A stretch of DNA of 64,000 bases from Chloracidobacterium sp. (GTDB taxonomy: Bacteria > Acidobacteriota > Blastocatellia > Pyrinomonadales > Pyrinomonadaceae). The first letter of the stretch is position 1; each line of letters starts with the position of its first letter. Location of the stretch: the NCBI GenBank assembly GCA_016711345.1, contig JADJTD010000001.1, forward strand, positions 682,001 to 746,000. The letters run 5' to 3'. The position numbers were made by a program, and so were the translations under genes. Of the stretch, positions 30,988 to 40,659 are shown piece by piece. A model generated the notes under the pieces. It was not told the DNA's origin. It saw nothing but the letters and a program-made list of their open reading frames with translations, and did not search any database.

Positions 30988-33879
30988 ATGCAGGCTGCGA
31001 AGTCAAAAGAGGAACAGATAGTCGTTCGCGGGGCCCGCGTTCACAATCTCAAGAACATCACTGTCGCTCTGCCCGTCAATAAGCTGACAGTGATCACGGG
31101 CGTTTCCGGTTCGGGCAAATCTTCGCTTGCTTTTGACACGCTCTATGCCGAGGGCCAGCGGCGTTATGTCGAATCCTTGTCGGCGTACGCCCGCCAGTTC
31201 CTCGAACGCATGGACAAGCCCGATGTCGATGAGATAACCGGCATCTCACCCGCCATCGCCATCCGGCAAAAGAACTCGACAAAAAATCCCCGCTCGACCG
31301 TCGCCACGCAAACCGAGATCTACGATTACCTGCGGCTGCTCTTCGCCCGCGCCGGAACGACCATCTGCCACGTCTGCGGCCGCGAGGTAAAAAAAGATTC
31401 ACCCGAATCGGCAGCGGATGAGATATTAAACGAACTCGCAGAAGGCACGCGGTTTTACGTCCTTTTCCCCATCAATGAAGACACCGCTTCGCGTCGAGAG
31501 AGAAAGGCGCCGGCGAACCGGGCAAGAAAAAAGGCAAAACCCGCCGATCTCAGCACCCAAGCCTTCCTCATCTCGCTCCTCCAACAAGGCTTTTCCCGCC
31601 TCTATCGAGACGGCGAAATGATCGAGCTTCAAAAGCCGGAAGATTACCCACACGACGATTTCGATAACACCTACGTCCTCATCGACCGCCTCGCAGCGGC
31701 ACCGGATATTCGCCAACGTCTCGTCGATTCACTCGAAACGTGCTTCCGCGAAGCCCACGCGGCGGTAATAGAAGTTGCTGGCGCTCCGACTGCGGAAGCC
31801 CGCACGTCAGTAAGGGCGAAACACGCATCTCAAGAGCCAAAAACCGTTTTGAAATTTTCCGATAGTTATATCTGCAAATACGACGGCACGCGTTACGAAG
31901 AACCTGAACCGCATCTGTTCAGTTTCAATTCGCCATTCGGCGCGTGCGCGACGTGTCAGGGTTTTGGCAACACGATCGGCATCGATTATGGCCTCGTCAT
32001 TCCAAATCCGCTGCTGTCGCTAAAGGAAGGTGCGATCGAGCCTTTTACTCGTCCGACACACGCGTGGGCACAAAAGGAATTGGTCAAGTATGCCGAACAC
32101 GCGAATATCGATCTGAAAACGCCATACGCCGATCTGCCCGACTTTCAGCAAAACTGCATCATCTACGGTGACGAAGGCTGGCGTGGCATCAAGGGCTTTT
32201 TTGCGTGGCTCGAAACAAAAAAATACAAACTGCACGTCCGCGTCTTTCTCGCCAAATATCGCGGCTACACGCGATGCCCCGACTGCGACGGCCAGCGTCT
32301 GCGCCAAGAGGCCCGCGATGTAAAGATCGGTCTGCGTTCGCTGCCGGAGATCATTGATCTGTCGATCAGCGACGCATACGCTTTTTTTGAATCTCTCAAG
32401 ATGGACGCCGAGCGTGCGCAGATCGCTGACAAATTGTTGTTAGAGATAAGACGACGATTGAAATTCCTCGTCGAAGTCGGTCTTGATTATCTGACGCTTG
32501 GACGCCTCGCCGCAACGCTTTCGGGCGGTGAGGCACAACGCATTCAACTTGCGACAAACCTCGGTTCCCTGCTCGTCGGCACGCTGTACGTTTTGGACGA
32601 GCCAAGCATCGGCCTGCATCCGCGCGACAATTCACGGCTGATAAAAATCCTCGAAAATCTCCGCGACATCGGCAACACAGTACTCGTAGTTGAGCACGAC
32701 GAAGAAACAATGCGTGCCGCCGATCACATCATCGACATCGGCGTTCACGCCGGCGAGCACGGCGGCGAGCTTGTTTACGAAGGCAATTTTGCGAATTTGT
32801 TAAAGTCCGACACGTCGCTCACCGCAAAATATCTTCGCGGCGATTCTGAGATCAAGGTTCCGCAAAAGCGTCGGCCCGTCGGAAAGAACAAGATCGAAAT
32901 AATCGGAGCCCGCGAGCACAATCTAAAAGACGTATCAGTAAAAATTCCGCTAGATATGCTTGTTTGTATAACCGGCATTTCAGGCTCGGGTAAATCGACG
33001 CTTGTTCATGATGTTCTTTACGCGGGATTAAAGAAAAAACGCGGCGAGTGGAATTCGCATGTTGGATTTTTCAAAGAGATAAAAGGCGGCGATCTCGTGG
33101 ACGACATCATCCTCGTCGATCAATCGCCCATCGGCCGCACGCCGCGTTCGAATCCCGTCACTTACATAAAAGCCTACGACGCCATCCGCGAAGTCTTTGC
33201 CGGAACAAATGCGTCAAAAACAAAAGGCTACAATGCATCGCATTTCTCGTTCAACGTCCCCGGCGGACGCTGTGAAATTTGTCAGGGCTCGGGCACGGTA
33301 ACAATAGAAATGCAGTTCCTCGCGGATGTCGAACTCACATGCGAAGACTGTCGCGGGATGCGATTCAAACAAGACATTCTCGACGTCAAATACAAAGGCA
33401 AGAACATCCACGAAGTCCTGCAAATGACCATCCGCGAAGCGATCCTTTTCTTCAAAGATGTAGCAAAACTCGTCTCGCGTCTAAAGGTCCTCGACGCCGT
33501 CGGCCTCGGTTATCTGCGGCTTGGCCAGTCCGCAACAACACTAAGCGGCGGCGAAGCTCAACGCGTAAAACTCGCTTCGCACCTCGCCCAAAAAACTGCC
33601 AACAAGACCCTGTTTATTTTTGATGAACCGACAACAGGATTGCACTTCGACGACATCAACAAACTGCTGACCGCGTTCCGCGCCTTGATCGACAACGGAG
33701 GCAGCCTGCTCGTCATCGAGCACAACATGGACGTGATAAAAACCGCCGATTACGTCATCGACATGGGCCCCGAAGGCGGCATCGGCGGCGGCGAAATAGT
33801 CGCAACCGGAACACCGGAAAAAGTCGCAAAGGTCGAAGGCTCTTTCACCGGAAAGTATTTGAAAGAAATTCTTCGTTAG
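30988..33879 (+). CDS. uvrA: Excinuclease ABC subunit A
   Basis: UvrA recognises DNA damage in nucleotide excision repair. From ATG 30988 it is 963 residues; an in-frame TTG upstream at 30946 would add 14. It has both ABC ATPase halves: Walker [10 protein letters not shown] and GISGSGKST, signature LSGGEAQR twice, and Walker [11 protein letters not shown] and FDEPTTGLH. Zinc fingers show CATCQGFG with CPDCDGQR, and CEICQGSG with CEDCRG. It is a canonical, not UvrA2-type, member. One odd segment, [17 protein letters not shown], is translated from a palindromic-repeat copy (31792-31829) and lies in a loop before the first zinc module. Convergent with the next minus gene, 6 bp apart. Confidence 0.95.
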   Translation: MQAAKSKEEQIVVRGARVHNLKNITVALPVNKLTVITGVSGSGKSSLAFDTLYAEGQRRYVESLSAYARQFLERMDKPDVDEITGISPAIAIRQKNSTKNPRSTVATQTEIYDYLRLLFARAGTTICHVCGREVKKDSPESAADEILNELAEGTRFYVLFPINEDTASRRERKAPANRARKKAKPADLSTQAFLISLLQQGFSRLYRDGEMIELQKPEDYPHDDFDNTYVLIDRLAAAPDIRQRLVDSLETCFREAHAAVIEVAGAPTAEARTSVRAKHASQEPKTVLKFSDSYICKYDGTRYEEPEPHLFSFNSPFGACATCQGFGNTIGIDYGLVIPNPLLSLKEGAIEPFTRPTHAWAQKELVKYAEHANIDLKTPYADLPDFQQNCIIYGDEGWRGIKGFFAWLETKKYKLHVRVFLAKYRGYTRCPDCDGQRLRQEARDVKIGLRSLPEIIDLSISDAYAFFESLKMDAERAQIADKLLLEIRRRLKFLVEVGLDYLTLGRLAATLSGGEAQRIQLATNLGSLLVGTLYVLDEPSIGLHPRDNSRLIKILENLRDIGNTVLVVEHDEETMRAADHIIDIGVHAGEHGGELVYEGNFANLLKSDTSLTAKYLRGDSEIKVPQKRRPVGKNKIEIIGAREHNLKDVSVKIPLDMLVCITGISGSGKSTLVHDVLYAGLKKKRGEWNSHVGFFKEIKGGDLVDDIILVDQSPIGRTPRSNPVTYIKAYDAIREVFAGTNASKTKGYNASHFSFNVPGGRCEICQGSGTVTIEMQFLADVELTCEDCRGMRFKQDILDVKYKGKNIHEVLQMTIREAILFFKDVAKLVSRLKVLDAVGLGYLRLGQSATTLSGGEAQRVKLASHLAQKTANKTLFIFDEPTTGLHFDDINKLLTAFRALIDNGGSLLVIEHNMDVIKTADYVIDMGPEGGIGGGEIVATGTPEKVAKVEGSFTGKYLKEILR
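31792..31829 (+). repeat. Dispersed palindromic repeat half-copy inside uvrA
   Basis: GCGGAAGCCCGCACGTCAGT followed by AAGGGCGAAACACGCAT matches the left arm of the family (see 28078-28153) and is read in frame as [11 protein letters not shown]. Confidence 0.75.
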
Positions 33880-33885
33880 TCCGCT

Positions 33886-34410
33886 CTACTGAAAATTACT
33901 CTTCCTGCAGTGCTTCCCATAAGGACATTCGCCGACCTGCACCCATTCGTAAAAATCGCTCGTGCTGCCTTCGACGGCGTAATAGACTTTTTTGATCGTC
34001 GGAAATTGCATAAGAGTTTCTTCGACCATCGCGAAAAAACCGCCGCCGCAACTCGTAGTCGCGTTGCCTAATTGCTCGAACGCGCGCTTTGTAAAGTTGA
34101 GATACGCCGCCCCATTCTTTATGCGAAGCCCCTTGACAATTCCCTTTGTTGATTCAGGATCGAACGACTCAAATCCCTTCGCCCTCTCCGCTTCGGTCGT
34201 GCCTTTAAAAAGCTCATCAAGCGCTGCCCGGGCGACAGCCGTCGTTTTTGGAATTGTCCTCGTCGTCGGAAAAGCCTTTGTGCAGTCCTGCATATTCGGA
34301 TTAAGATTCTCATTATGAAAAAAAACCTTCACCGTCACCGTCTGCGCCTTCTGCCCAAAACCAACACCCGCAAACGCAATAACCCCCATCATCAAAATTG
34401 CTATTTTCAT
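33886..34410 (-). CDS. Exported GerMN-domain protein
   Basis: This 174-residue protein has a signal peptide (to about GVGFGQK) and then a GerMN-like domain: VTVKVFFHNENLNP, PTTRTIPKTTAVARAALDELFKG, FDPESTKGIVKGLRIKNGAAYLNFTKRAF, and a closing MVEETLMQFPTIKKVYYAVEGS. This order is the GerMN pattern, known from GerM and LpqB, where it acts in cell-envelope contexts. C-terminal CPYGKHC may form a disulfide. It converges with uvrA. Function is unknown, probably envelope-related. Confidence 0.75.
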   Translation of the reverse strand: MKIAILMMGVIAFAGVGFGQKAQTVTVKVFFHNENLNPNMQDCTKAFPTTRTIPKTTAVARAALDELFKGTTEAERAKGFESFDPESTKGIVKGLRIKNGAAYLNFTKRAFEQLGNATTSCGGGFFAMVEETLMQFPTIKKVYYAVEGSTSDFYEWVQVGECPYGKHCRKSNFQ

Positions 34411-34496
34411 TTATCAGTCATCTCCGAGGTTTTTGGAAAAACTAAATCGCTCGTTCAGGCGAAACGAACCGCGATACAACACAAAAGGTTAGCGTA

Positions 34497-37400
34497 TCAC
34501 TCCTGAGGCTCAGCAATAAAATCAGCATCAACCACATTGTCCGTCAAAGTGATCACGCGGCTTGGCGTGCTGAACGTATAGCGTCTTGCATTGACAGTGA
34601 CAACATAGATTTCGCCGATTGTAAGTTCGTCGAAAGAGAAATACCCCATCGATCCGGTCGTCGCAACTATTGGTTGACTAAGCGAATTGCCTGTAACCAC
34701 AACTTTCGTATTTCGAAGGCCGTGGCCATCAGCCGACAGCACGCGTCCCGAAATGGAGCCTTGCGCCGATGTCGGCATTGTGAATTCAAGTCCCCATCCG
34801 CCAATATTGCCGACGACAGAGCCAGGGTGGAATAATGACGTTGTCCGGTCTCGAACATACAAGCTCCAAACTCCATTTGGATCAGCTCCCGCATAAGTAC
34901 CTGCTGGATTGCCGCCCATCATTTGTGAGCCGAAGCCTCCGATCGTGCTTCCCGGCAGATTATACGGCCCGGCTGGGGCCCGGCCGGGAAAGTCGGTGAC
35001 AGATCCATAGCTAGTTGGTTCGAGGTCGCCAGTTGTCAGCGGGCCATTGGCCGGAACGATCTGTCCGGCTGTATCGGAAAATGTCAATGTTGCCGGGCCG
35101 CCGGATGTTAATCCTCCGGCATTGGCCAACAGGACAAATTTTTGTCCGCCCGGGCCAACCATCAGGAAATCGACATTGTTTGGCAGATCAGTCGAGTAAT
35201 CATAGATCGTCACGCGCATCGAGCCAAGGGGATAAAATATGGATGCAACAGTGATCGTTGACGGATACAGACTTGCTGCCGCACCACCATTGATAGCGAT
35301 ATTCGAAAGGTTTTCGTACCGCGTTGCCGTGTCGTTTATGGTCAATACGGCAGTTGATTGTGAACCCGCGTTTGAGCCGCTCAACGAAAGGTTGACCGTC
35401 TCATTAAATTCTCCTGCAATCCCGTCGCCGCAAAGCGCGACATTGACAGTCTTCACCGTTTCGTTAGGGTTAAACGTAACCGTTTGATTCGTTACGGTTA
35501 AGTAGTCGGGACCACCACCAAAACTGCTACAAACGCTGCCGCCTCTCGCCATACCGTCCGACGTACTAAAATTCACAGTCGCAGTCCCCGAAAGATCGCC
35601 CGTTCGATTCAAAGTGATCACCGCCGCCTGCGATTCATCCTCAAAATACGCCGCCGAACTAAACCCAACAACAGAAGCTGGAGTACCCGTAGGTGTTACT
35701 GTCGCGGTTGGAGTGGCCGTGTTGATAATATTTAGAACAGCCGTGCCGGAATAGTTAACGTAGTTTCCAGTCAAAGTAAGTTTGACCGTTTCGGTCGGTT
35801 CCGTTAGTGAATCGGGGCAAAGCTGGACGTTGACTGTCTTGGTAAACTCGTTAGGACCAAAACTTACCTGTTGAGAGAAGTTTATGAAGTCAACGCCTAC
35901 CGTGCAGGCGGGTCCGCCTATCGCTGTGTCGTCCGATGTGGAGAAATTCGCACCAGCTCCGATTGAGGGATTGCCAGCGCGGTTGATCGTGATCACGGCA
36001 GTCTGTGGCTCACTTTCGCTGTATGTGGCCGAGTTAAAATAAACAGAAGGAAAGCCACCAGGGGTATCGGTTACCCTCGCTGTTGGTGTATTTGTCGCAG
36101 TGTTCGTCGGCGTTGGCGTGCCAGTCGGTGTGCTACAGTCGCTCGTGGTAATGTGCAATTGCCAGCCGGCGCCAACAATTCCGGTGTCAACGCCGAGATC
36201 GTCCCGAACATACAGCGACCAAGTGCCGTTCGGATTTGAGCCGTTGAAGACCGACATTCCAACCGTCGTTCCAGGTGTCGGTGCAGGTGTCGGGAATATG
36301 TCGGTGGTCGTGTCGAAGTTCGTCGGTTTATAGCTCCCGCCAATGATCTGCGTCGTGTCTTGCAGTGTCGTCGCCGCAGCATCGTCAAATGTCAGGTTAG
36401 CTCGTACAATATCGAAGCCGAGTCCTGCGTCGGACATCAGTAATGTGCTCTGCCCGTCGGGCCCGACGAGCAATATGTCAACGTCATCCGGGAAAGTGTG
36501 GTTCATGTTCAACAAATCGACCTTTACGCCTGTAACAGTCCCGCTCAATCCCGAAACCATGATGTTCGAAGGATAAGGCGCGCCCGGCGCATTGTCGTTG
36601 ATCGTAATCGGCGCTGCGTTCGAGAAGGCCGGAGGACAGACTACGACCATCGGCGTCGGCGTGACAGTTGCCGTCGACGTGTTGGTCGGCGTTGCCGGGT
36701 CAAAGATCGTCAAAACCGCAACAGACGGCGTTCCGAGAGTGGTATTGGACGCACTTAATCCAAGATTAACGGTTTCGCCGCCCTTAGTTGCCGTATCGGG
36801 GCATGTCGTCACATTGACCGTCGCCGTTGCGTCACCCGGGCCAAAGATCACAGGCTGTTGCGACACCGTAATGTAGTCGTTAAAACCATTGCAAGCCACT
36901 CCGCCCGTCGCCGTGCCGCCGCTTAACGTCGAGAAGAATACAAAATTGGTGCCGCTAAGGTCGCCTGTTCGCGCTATTGTAATAACTGCTGGCAGAGATT
37001 CATGTGCATTATATGTTGCCGAACTGAACTGAACGGTAGCGTTTGAAGGCGTAGCCGTGAAGGTCGGAGTAGGTGTAAATGTCGGTGTTGACGTCGCGCA
37101 TGTATCTGCCCAATATCTCGCGACGACAAATCTTCCCCCGTACGGTGTGATAACGTCGGCTCCCGCGAGCACTAATTTGCCGTCCGATTGAATCGCTACA
37201 TCATTAGCGTAACTTGACGAACCGATCAGCGAGATTAGTTTTCCGTCTCCATCGAAAGTGCTATCGAGCGACCCGTCGGCATTGTATCGAACGAGCGAAA
37301 ACCCGGTATCCTGCCCGACTGCAGCAGAATAGCTTTTGCCGGCAGCTACGATCTTGCCATCCGATTGTATCGCGACCGAATTCGCCCAATCGTGAGAAGG

Positions 37401-39728
37401 GCCGACAGGAGTTTTTACTATGCCAGTACCGTTAAACGATGTGTCGAGAGAGCCGTCGGTTTTGTAGCGAACAAGCGCATAATCGTAGTTTGTGCCATTG
37501 TATGTTTCACCGGCGGCAACTATTCTTCCATTCGGTTGGATCGCGACCGACGCAGAAGAACCGCCGACAGTGGTCGAGACTATACCGGTACCCCCAAATG
37601 ATGTGTCTAGCGTACCATCTGCGTTATACCTGATCAGCGCAAAATCCGTAGTGTGGCCAGCAATTATGATCTTGCCATCGGACTGGATCGAGATCGCTTG
37701 GGCACTGCCCGTCTGAGGCCTTACTATTCCCGTGCCGCCAAAGGTCGTATCGATCGTCCCGTCCGTATTGTAGCGAACGACGGTAACCCTGTAATCAAAA
37801 ACGTTTCCGCTTCCACCCGCAGCCACGATCTTGCCGTCAGACTGGACCGCAACGGCGTTAGCGGTGGCTTGTGTATCTATTGGGGTTACTACTCGCCCGT
37901 TTGCACCAAATGAGGTATCAAGTGTGCCGTCTGTATTGTATCTGGCGAGAGCAAAGCCCCAAGTTGAAGATGGCGAGTATTCACCCGCCGCTACGATCTT
38001 ACCATCCGCCTGCAGGGCTATCGAATTTGCGATGGCCCTGTCGCCCGGAAAAATGGTCGTCACGGTTCCAGTTCCGTTAAAGGATGTATCGAGTGATCCA
38101 TCCTGATTGTAACGAACGAGGCCGAAATCGTAAGCGGCAGTCCTGTTGCTCTGACCGGCAACCACGATCTTGTTGTCAGGTTGTATAGCGACCGATCTGC
38201 CAACGTCCCTCGTGCCGACAGAGGTCGTCACAGTTCCATAGCCATTGAAGGTCGAATCAAGATTTCCCGGAATACAAGGCGACGGAACGGCCGTCGCTGT
38301 CGCAGTAAATGTAGGAGACGGGCTGGCCGTCGGCGTAAGTGTGGCAGTGCTTGTCGACGTTGGAGTCACTCCACAGTTTCCATCTGCCATTGACACGTTG
38401 GAGCAGGCCGTCGGCGAAAACGTCGGCGTCGGCATAAATGTCGGTGTAAATGTCGGCGTGTTTGTTGAGGTAGCTGTGAATGTTGGAGTCCATGTCGCAG
38501 TTGGCGTGAATTTATTCCACACCTGCGTTTGGACAGTCTCAGCCGTATTATTTGTTTCGTTCGATTCGTTCCAGTTATTTTCGGGATCGACGATGACATT
38601 GCTGCCGAGGCTCGTTAAGACCCCTTGAGTAAACGACCCTGTGATCCTGACCCGGACTTGGAGCGTGGCAGTTCCGGTCGTTCCCCCCTGAGATGAAACG
38701 CATCCGCCGGTAAAGGTTACGCCTCCTGCGTCAGACGTTGGCACATAGCCGTTGGTTCCGTTTGCTAAAACAAATTCGTATGGAACTCCTGTCGGAAAAC
38801 CAAATCTCACATTCGGACAAGCTCCGCCTCCAATAGCCATCGGCACGTTACTCACAACCAACGTATAAGTCACCGACATCCCCGGAACAACAGGATTCGG
38901 AGCGGCAGACTGACTTATCAGCAGATCGTATTCAGGCAACGGACTCGGAATCACAGTAGGAGTGCTAGTTGGAGTATTCGTCGGCGTGAAAGTCGGCGTC
39001 AGTGTTGGTGTATGGGTATTGGTTGGTGTGCCAGATGGGCCGCAATTGTTGGGGTTTTGAAAAAGTAGCGAAAACGCTCTCGCTGTGCCGGTATCTCCAG
39101 CGTTATTGTCGCTGATGTTGATAGTCCAGTTGCCGGTTGCATTTTGTCCGTCAAATGCACTTATCTGATTGTTCGGTTCAAACGTACCGATCGGAAATGC
39201 CGTGGAATCAGTGGCACATTCATTCTCAACTGGTGGAAAGGAGCCATCGCCGTCCAGCATGATCTGCGCAAGATTGTTGCTTGCACAGCCGAACGTCGTT
39301 GCAGGAAATCCCGGACGATCAAATACCGAAACGGTCGTTCCTCCGGGCGATGTTATCTTAACAATAAGATCTCCAATAAATGAATGGTTGATGCCAGGGG
39401 TCGTCGATGTCGGATCATCACTTTGCGTTCCGTCAAACCTGAAATTCAGATCTGAGAGCGTTCCGAAGCTAACCGGAATTGTGAAATTGACTCCCGCCCC
39501 TAAATTGTCAGGTATCGCCACATCAGGGCCTGTGTAGCTAAATACACTAGAACCGCCCCCACAAGGAGCAGTAGCCGTGGTCGTTGCCGTCGGTGGGTCG
39601 GTCAACGCGCTTGTACTGGAAGGTGCAGATAGTGGCAATGCGATTATGTACCCGGCAAGCGCAAGGGCAGTGATCAAGGCGATGGTCTTGTAGCGTGAAA
39701 TAGCAGATCGGGATGGATGTCGCGACAT
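34497..39728 (-). CDS. Giant mosaic surface protein: P-domains, delta-60 repeats, Calx-beta domains
   Basis: This 1743-residue exported protein has a signal peptide (to about residue 40). Modules in rough order: proprotein-convertase P-domain (60-225, with DNNAGDTGTARAFSLLF), Thr/Pro linker, CARDB-like domain (270-405), linkers, about seven delta-60 repeats (490-870; units like IQSDGKIVAAG, LVRYNADGSLDTSFNGTG), Calx-beta (890-1015), P-domain (1020-1215), two Calx-beta (1220-1465), a P-domain-like region (1465-1650, WSLYVRD), and a C-terminal carboxypeptidase-regulatory-like beta-sandwich (1653-1743). It has no protease motif. It is likely a large adhesin or surface scaffold. The remnant at 14501 matches its last 30 residues. 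Confidence 0.85.
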   Translation of the reverse strand: MSRHPSRSAISRYKTIALITALALAGYIIALPLSAPSSTSALTDPPTATTTATAPCGGGSSVFSYTGPDVAIPDNLGAGVNFTIPVSFGTLSDLNFRFDGTQSDDPTSTTPGINHSFIGDLIVKITSPGGTTVSVFDRPGFPATTFGCASNNLAQIMLDGDGSFPPVENECATDSTAFPIGTFEPNNQISAFDGQNATGNWTINISDNNAGDTGTARAFSLLFQNPNNCGPSGTPTNTHTPTLTPTFTPTNTPTSTPTVIPSPLPEYDLLISQSAAPNPVVPGMSVTYTLVVSNVPMAIGGGACPNVRFGFPTGVPYEFVLANGTNGYVPTSDAGGVTFTGGCVSSQGGTTGTATLQVRVRITGSFTQGVLTSLGSNVIVDPENNWNESNETNNTAETVQTQVWNKFTPTATWTPTFTATSTNTPTFTPTFMPTPTFSPTACSNVSMADGNCGVTPTSTSTATLTPTASPSPTFTATATAVPSPCIPGNLDSTFNGYGTVTTSVGTRDVGRSVAIQPDNKIVVAGQSNRTAAYDFGLVRYNQDGSLDTSFNGTGTVTTIFPGDRAIANSIALQADGKIVAAGEYSPSSTWGFALARYNTDGTLDTSFGANGRVVTPIDTQATANAVAVQSDGKIVAAGGSGNVFDYRVTVVRYNTDGTIDTTFGGTGIVRPQTGSAQAISIQSDGKIIIAGHTTDFALIRYNADGTLDTSFGGTGIVSTTVGGSSASVAIQPNGRIVAAGETYNGTNYDYALVRYKTDGSLDTSFNGTGIVKTPVGPSHDWANSVAIQSDGKIVAAGKSYSAAVGQDTGFSLVRYNADGSLDSTFDGDGKLISLIGSSSYANDVAIQSDGKLVLAGADVITPYGGRFVVARYWADTCATSTPTFTPTPTFTATPSNATVQFSSATYNAHESLPAVITIARTGDLSGTNFVFFSTLSGGTATGGVACNGFNDYITVSQQPVIFGPGDATATVNVTTCPDTATKGGETVNLGLSASNTTLGTPSVAVLTIFDPATPTNTSTATVTPTPMVVVCPPAFSNAAPITINDNAPGAPYPSNIMVSGLSGTVTGVKVDLLNMNHTFPDDVDILLVGPDGQSTLLMSDAGLGFDIVRANLTFDDAAATTLQDTTQIIGGSYKPTNFDTTTDIFPTPAPTPGTTVGMSVFNGSNPNGTWSLYVRDDLGVDTGIVGAGWQLHITTSDCSTPTGTPTPTNTATNTPTARVTDTPGGFPSVYFNSATYSESEPQTAVITINRAGNPSIGAGANFSTSDDTAIGGPACTVGVDFINFSQQVSFGPNEFTKTVNVQLCPDSLTEPTETVKLTLTGNYVNYSGTAVLNIINTATPTATVTPTGTPASVVGFSSAAYFEDESQAAVITLNRTGDLSGTATVNFSTSDGMARGGSVCSSFGGGPDYLTVTNQTVTFNPNETVKTVNVALCGDGIAGEFNETVNLSLSGSNAGSQSTAVLTINDTATRYENLSNIAINGGAAASLYPSTITVASIFYPLGSMRVTIYDYSTDLPNNVDFLMVGPGGQKFVLLANAGGLTSGGPATLTFSDTAGQIVPANGPLTTGDLEPTSYGSVTDFPGRAPAGPYNLPGSTIGGFGSQMMGGNPAGTYAGADPNGVWSLYVRDRTTSLFHPGSVVGNIGGWGLEFTMPTSAQGSISGRVLSADGHGLRNTKVVVTGNSLSQPIVATTGSMGYFSFDELTIGEIYVVTVNARRYTFSTPSRVITLTDNVVDADFIAEPQE

Positions 39729-40213
39729 AAACTCGCTCTTTTGTTACTGCTTTGCTAGAAGCTACTACCAATCTAAGAGCTTGTCAACGTATTTGGAGGT
39801 TGGTGATATGTTGGAGATTGGTGATGCGGCAGATCAAGCAGAAACAGTTGACGAGATCGATGACATTGCGAAAGAAATATCTGTGACGTCGATGACGACA
39901 TCGACGAGGAAATGTAATAGACGTGAGCGTAGATACCAGACGAAGGCCGACTCGAAAATGACGCAAAAATGTCATCTTTCCCGATGGCTTTTTGGGGGGT
40001 CTCCGATGGCTTTTTGGGGTGTCATTGATGGCTTTTTTGGGGTGTCTGATGCCCAAAATAACGTAAGTTATTGATTTATAGGCATTTAAGTACGTTTTGC
40101 ACTAAAAATGTGCCAAATCTCACCAGAGCCGCCCGAACCGCCTGTCCCGACGCGCTTGAGATTTTTTTTGACCTTAATTATTGCAAACAAAAGATATGTT
40201 GTGTCGTTTTGCG
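39729..40213. other. Long upstream region of the 1743-aa surface-protein gene
   Basis: This 485-bp gap between the two minus-strand genes contains the tandem repeat block at 39980-40053 and is AT-rich near the start codon. ORFs in it (for example plus 39781-40074, minus 39784-40056) read through the repeats on both strands and have no ribosome site, so none is called. Confidence 0.5.
39980..40053. repeat. Tandem 22/23-nt repeats (CCGATGGCTTTTTGGGG type)
   Basis: Three units of CCGATGGCTTTTTGGGG(GG)TCT or GTGTCA, plus a partial GATGCCC, lie 250-325 bp upstream of the start at 39728. Unit sequence and distance match the block at 23569-23648 before the other surface-protein gene. Confidence 0.8.
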
Positions 40214-40519
40214 TCAGTCGTCGCCAAATTTTGCACGCCAAATGGGCGCGATCTCGTCCATCACCTTGCAGTCGCAGTAGCCGCCGTTGTCATTCAGCCA
40301 AGATGTGATCTTTCCAAAATTGAGTTGCTTTTCCATCATGTAACGCATCGCGTGACGCAGGCTATGATCGCACTCAGTTTCATAAAGCTCGTCCTCGATA
40401 TAGTCGAGCAGTTCGCTGACTGTTTCCGGTCCCGCAGGCAGCGAATCGATAAAGGCCTGTAATTCCTCGCCGCTTAACTGCTCGAGATTTTCGATCTGTC
40501 GCTTTCTAAGAATTGCCAT
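40214..40519 (-). CDS. DUF2695-like small protein
   Basis: This 101-residue cytosolic protein has an N-terminal charged helix (MAILRKRQIENLEQLSGEEL). The conserved part reads CDHSLRHAMRYMMEKQLNFGK followed by ITSWLNDNGGYCDCKVMDEI. The CDHSLR and GGYCDCEVL-type motifs are those of the DUF2695 family, whose function is unknown; paired cysteines and His suggest metal binding. The start has no ribosome site clearly ahead. It is probably a single-gene unit between the surface-protein upstream region and the large membrane-protein gene. Confidence 0.72.
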   Translation of the reverse strand: MAILRKRQIENLEQLSGEELQAFIDSLPAGPETVSELLDYIEDELYETECDHSLRHAMRYMMEKQLNFGKITSWLNDNGGYCDCKVMDEIAPIWRAKFGDD

Positions 40520-40659
40520 ATAATTAGCTTAACATAGCTGTTTTAGGCTCGCTTTTGATACTCTATACTTATTATTTCGTTCGCTTCCACAAGCTAAAAT
40601 AGGAGAATGCGGCCCCAATGCCCGATCACGGTTTTTGACCCGCAATAAAGATCTTAAAC

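Noticed and set aside
36071..38628. Several plus-strand ORFs (60-127 codons) inside the 1743-aa gene
   Set aside because: They are antisense shadows of Thr/Pro-rich and delta-60 coding sequence, giving Val/Gly or Arg-rich products.
39781..40074. Plus-strand 97-codon ORF in the surface-protein upstream region
   Set aside because: It reads through the tandem repeats and has no ribosome site; likewise the minus-strand ORF 39784-40056.
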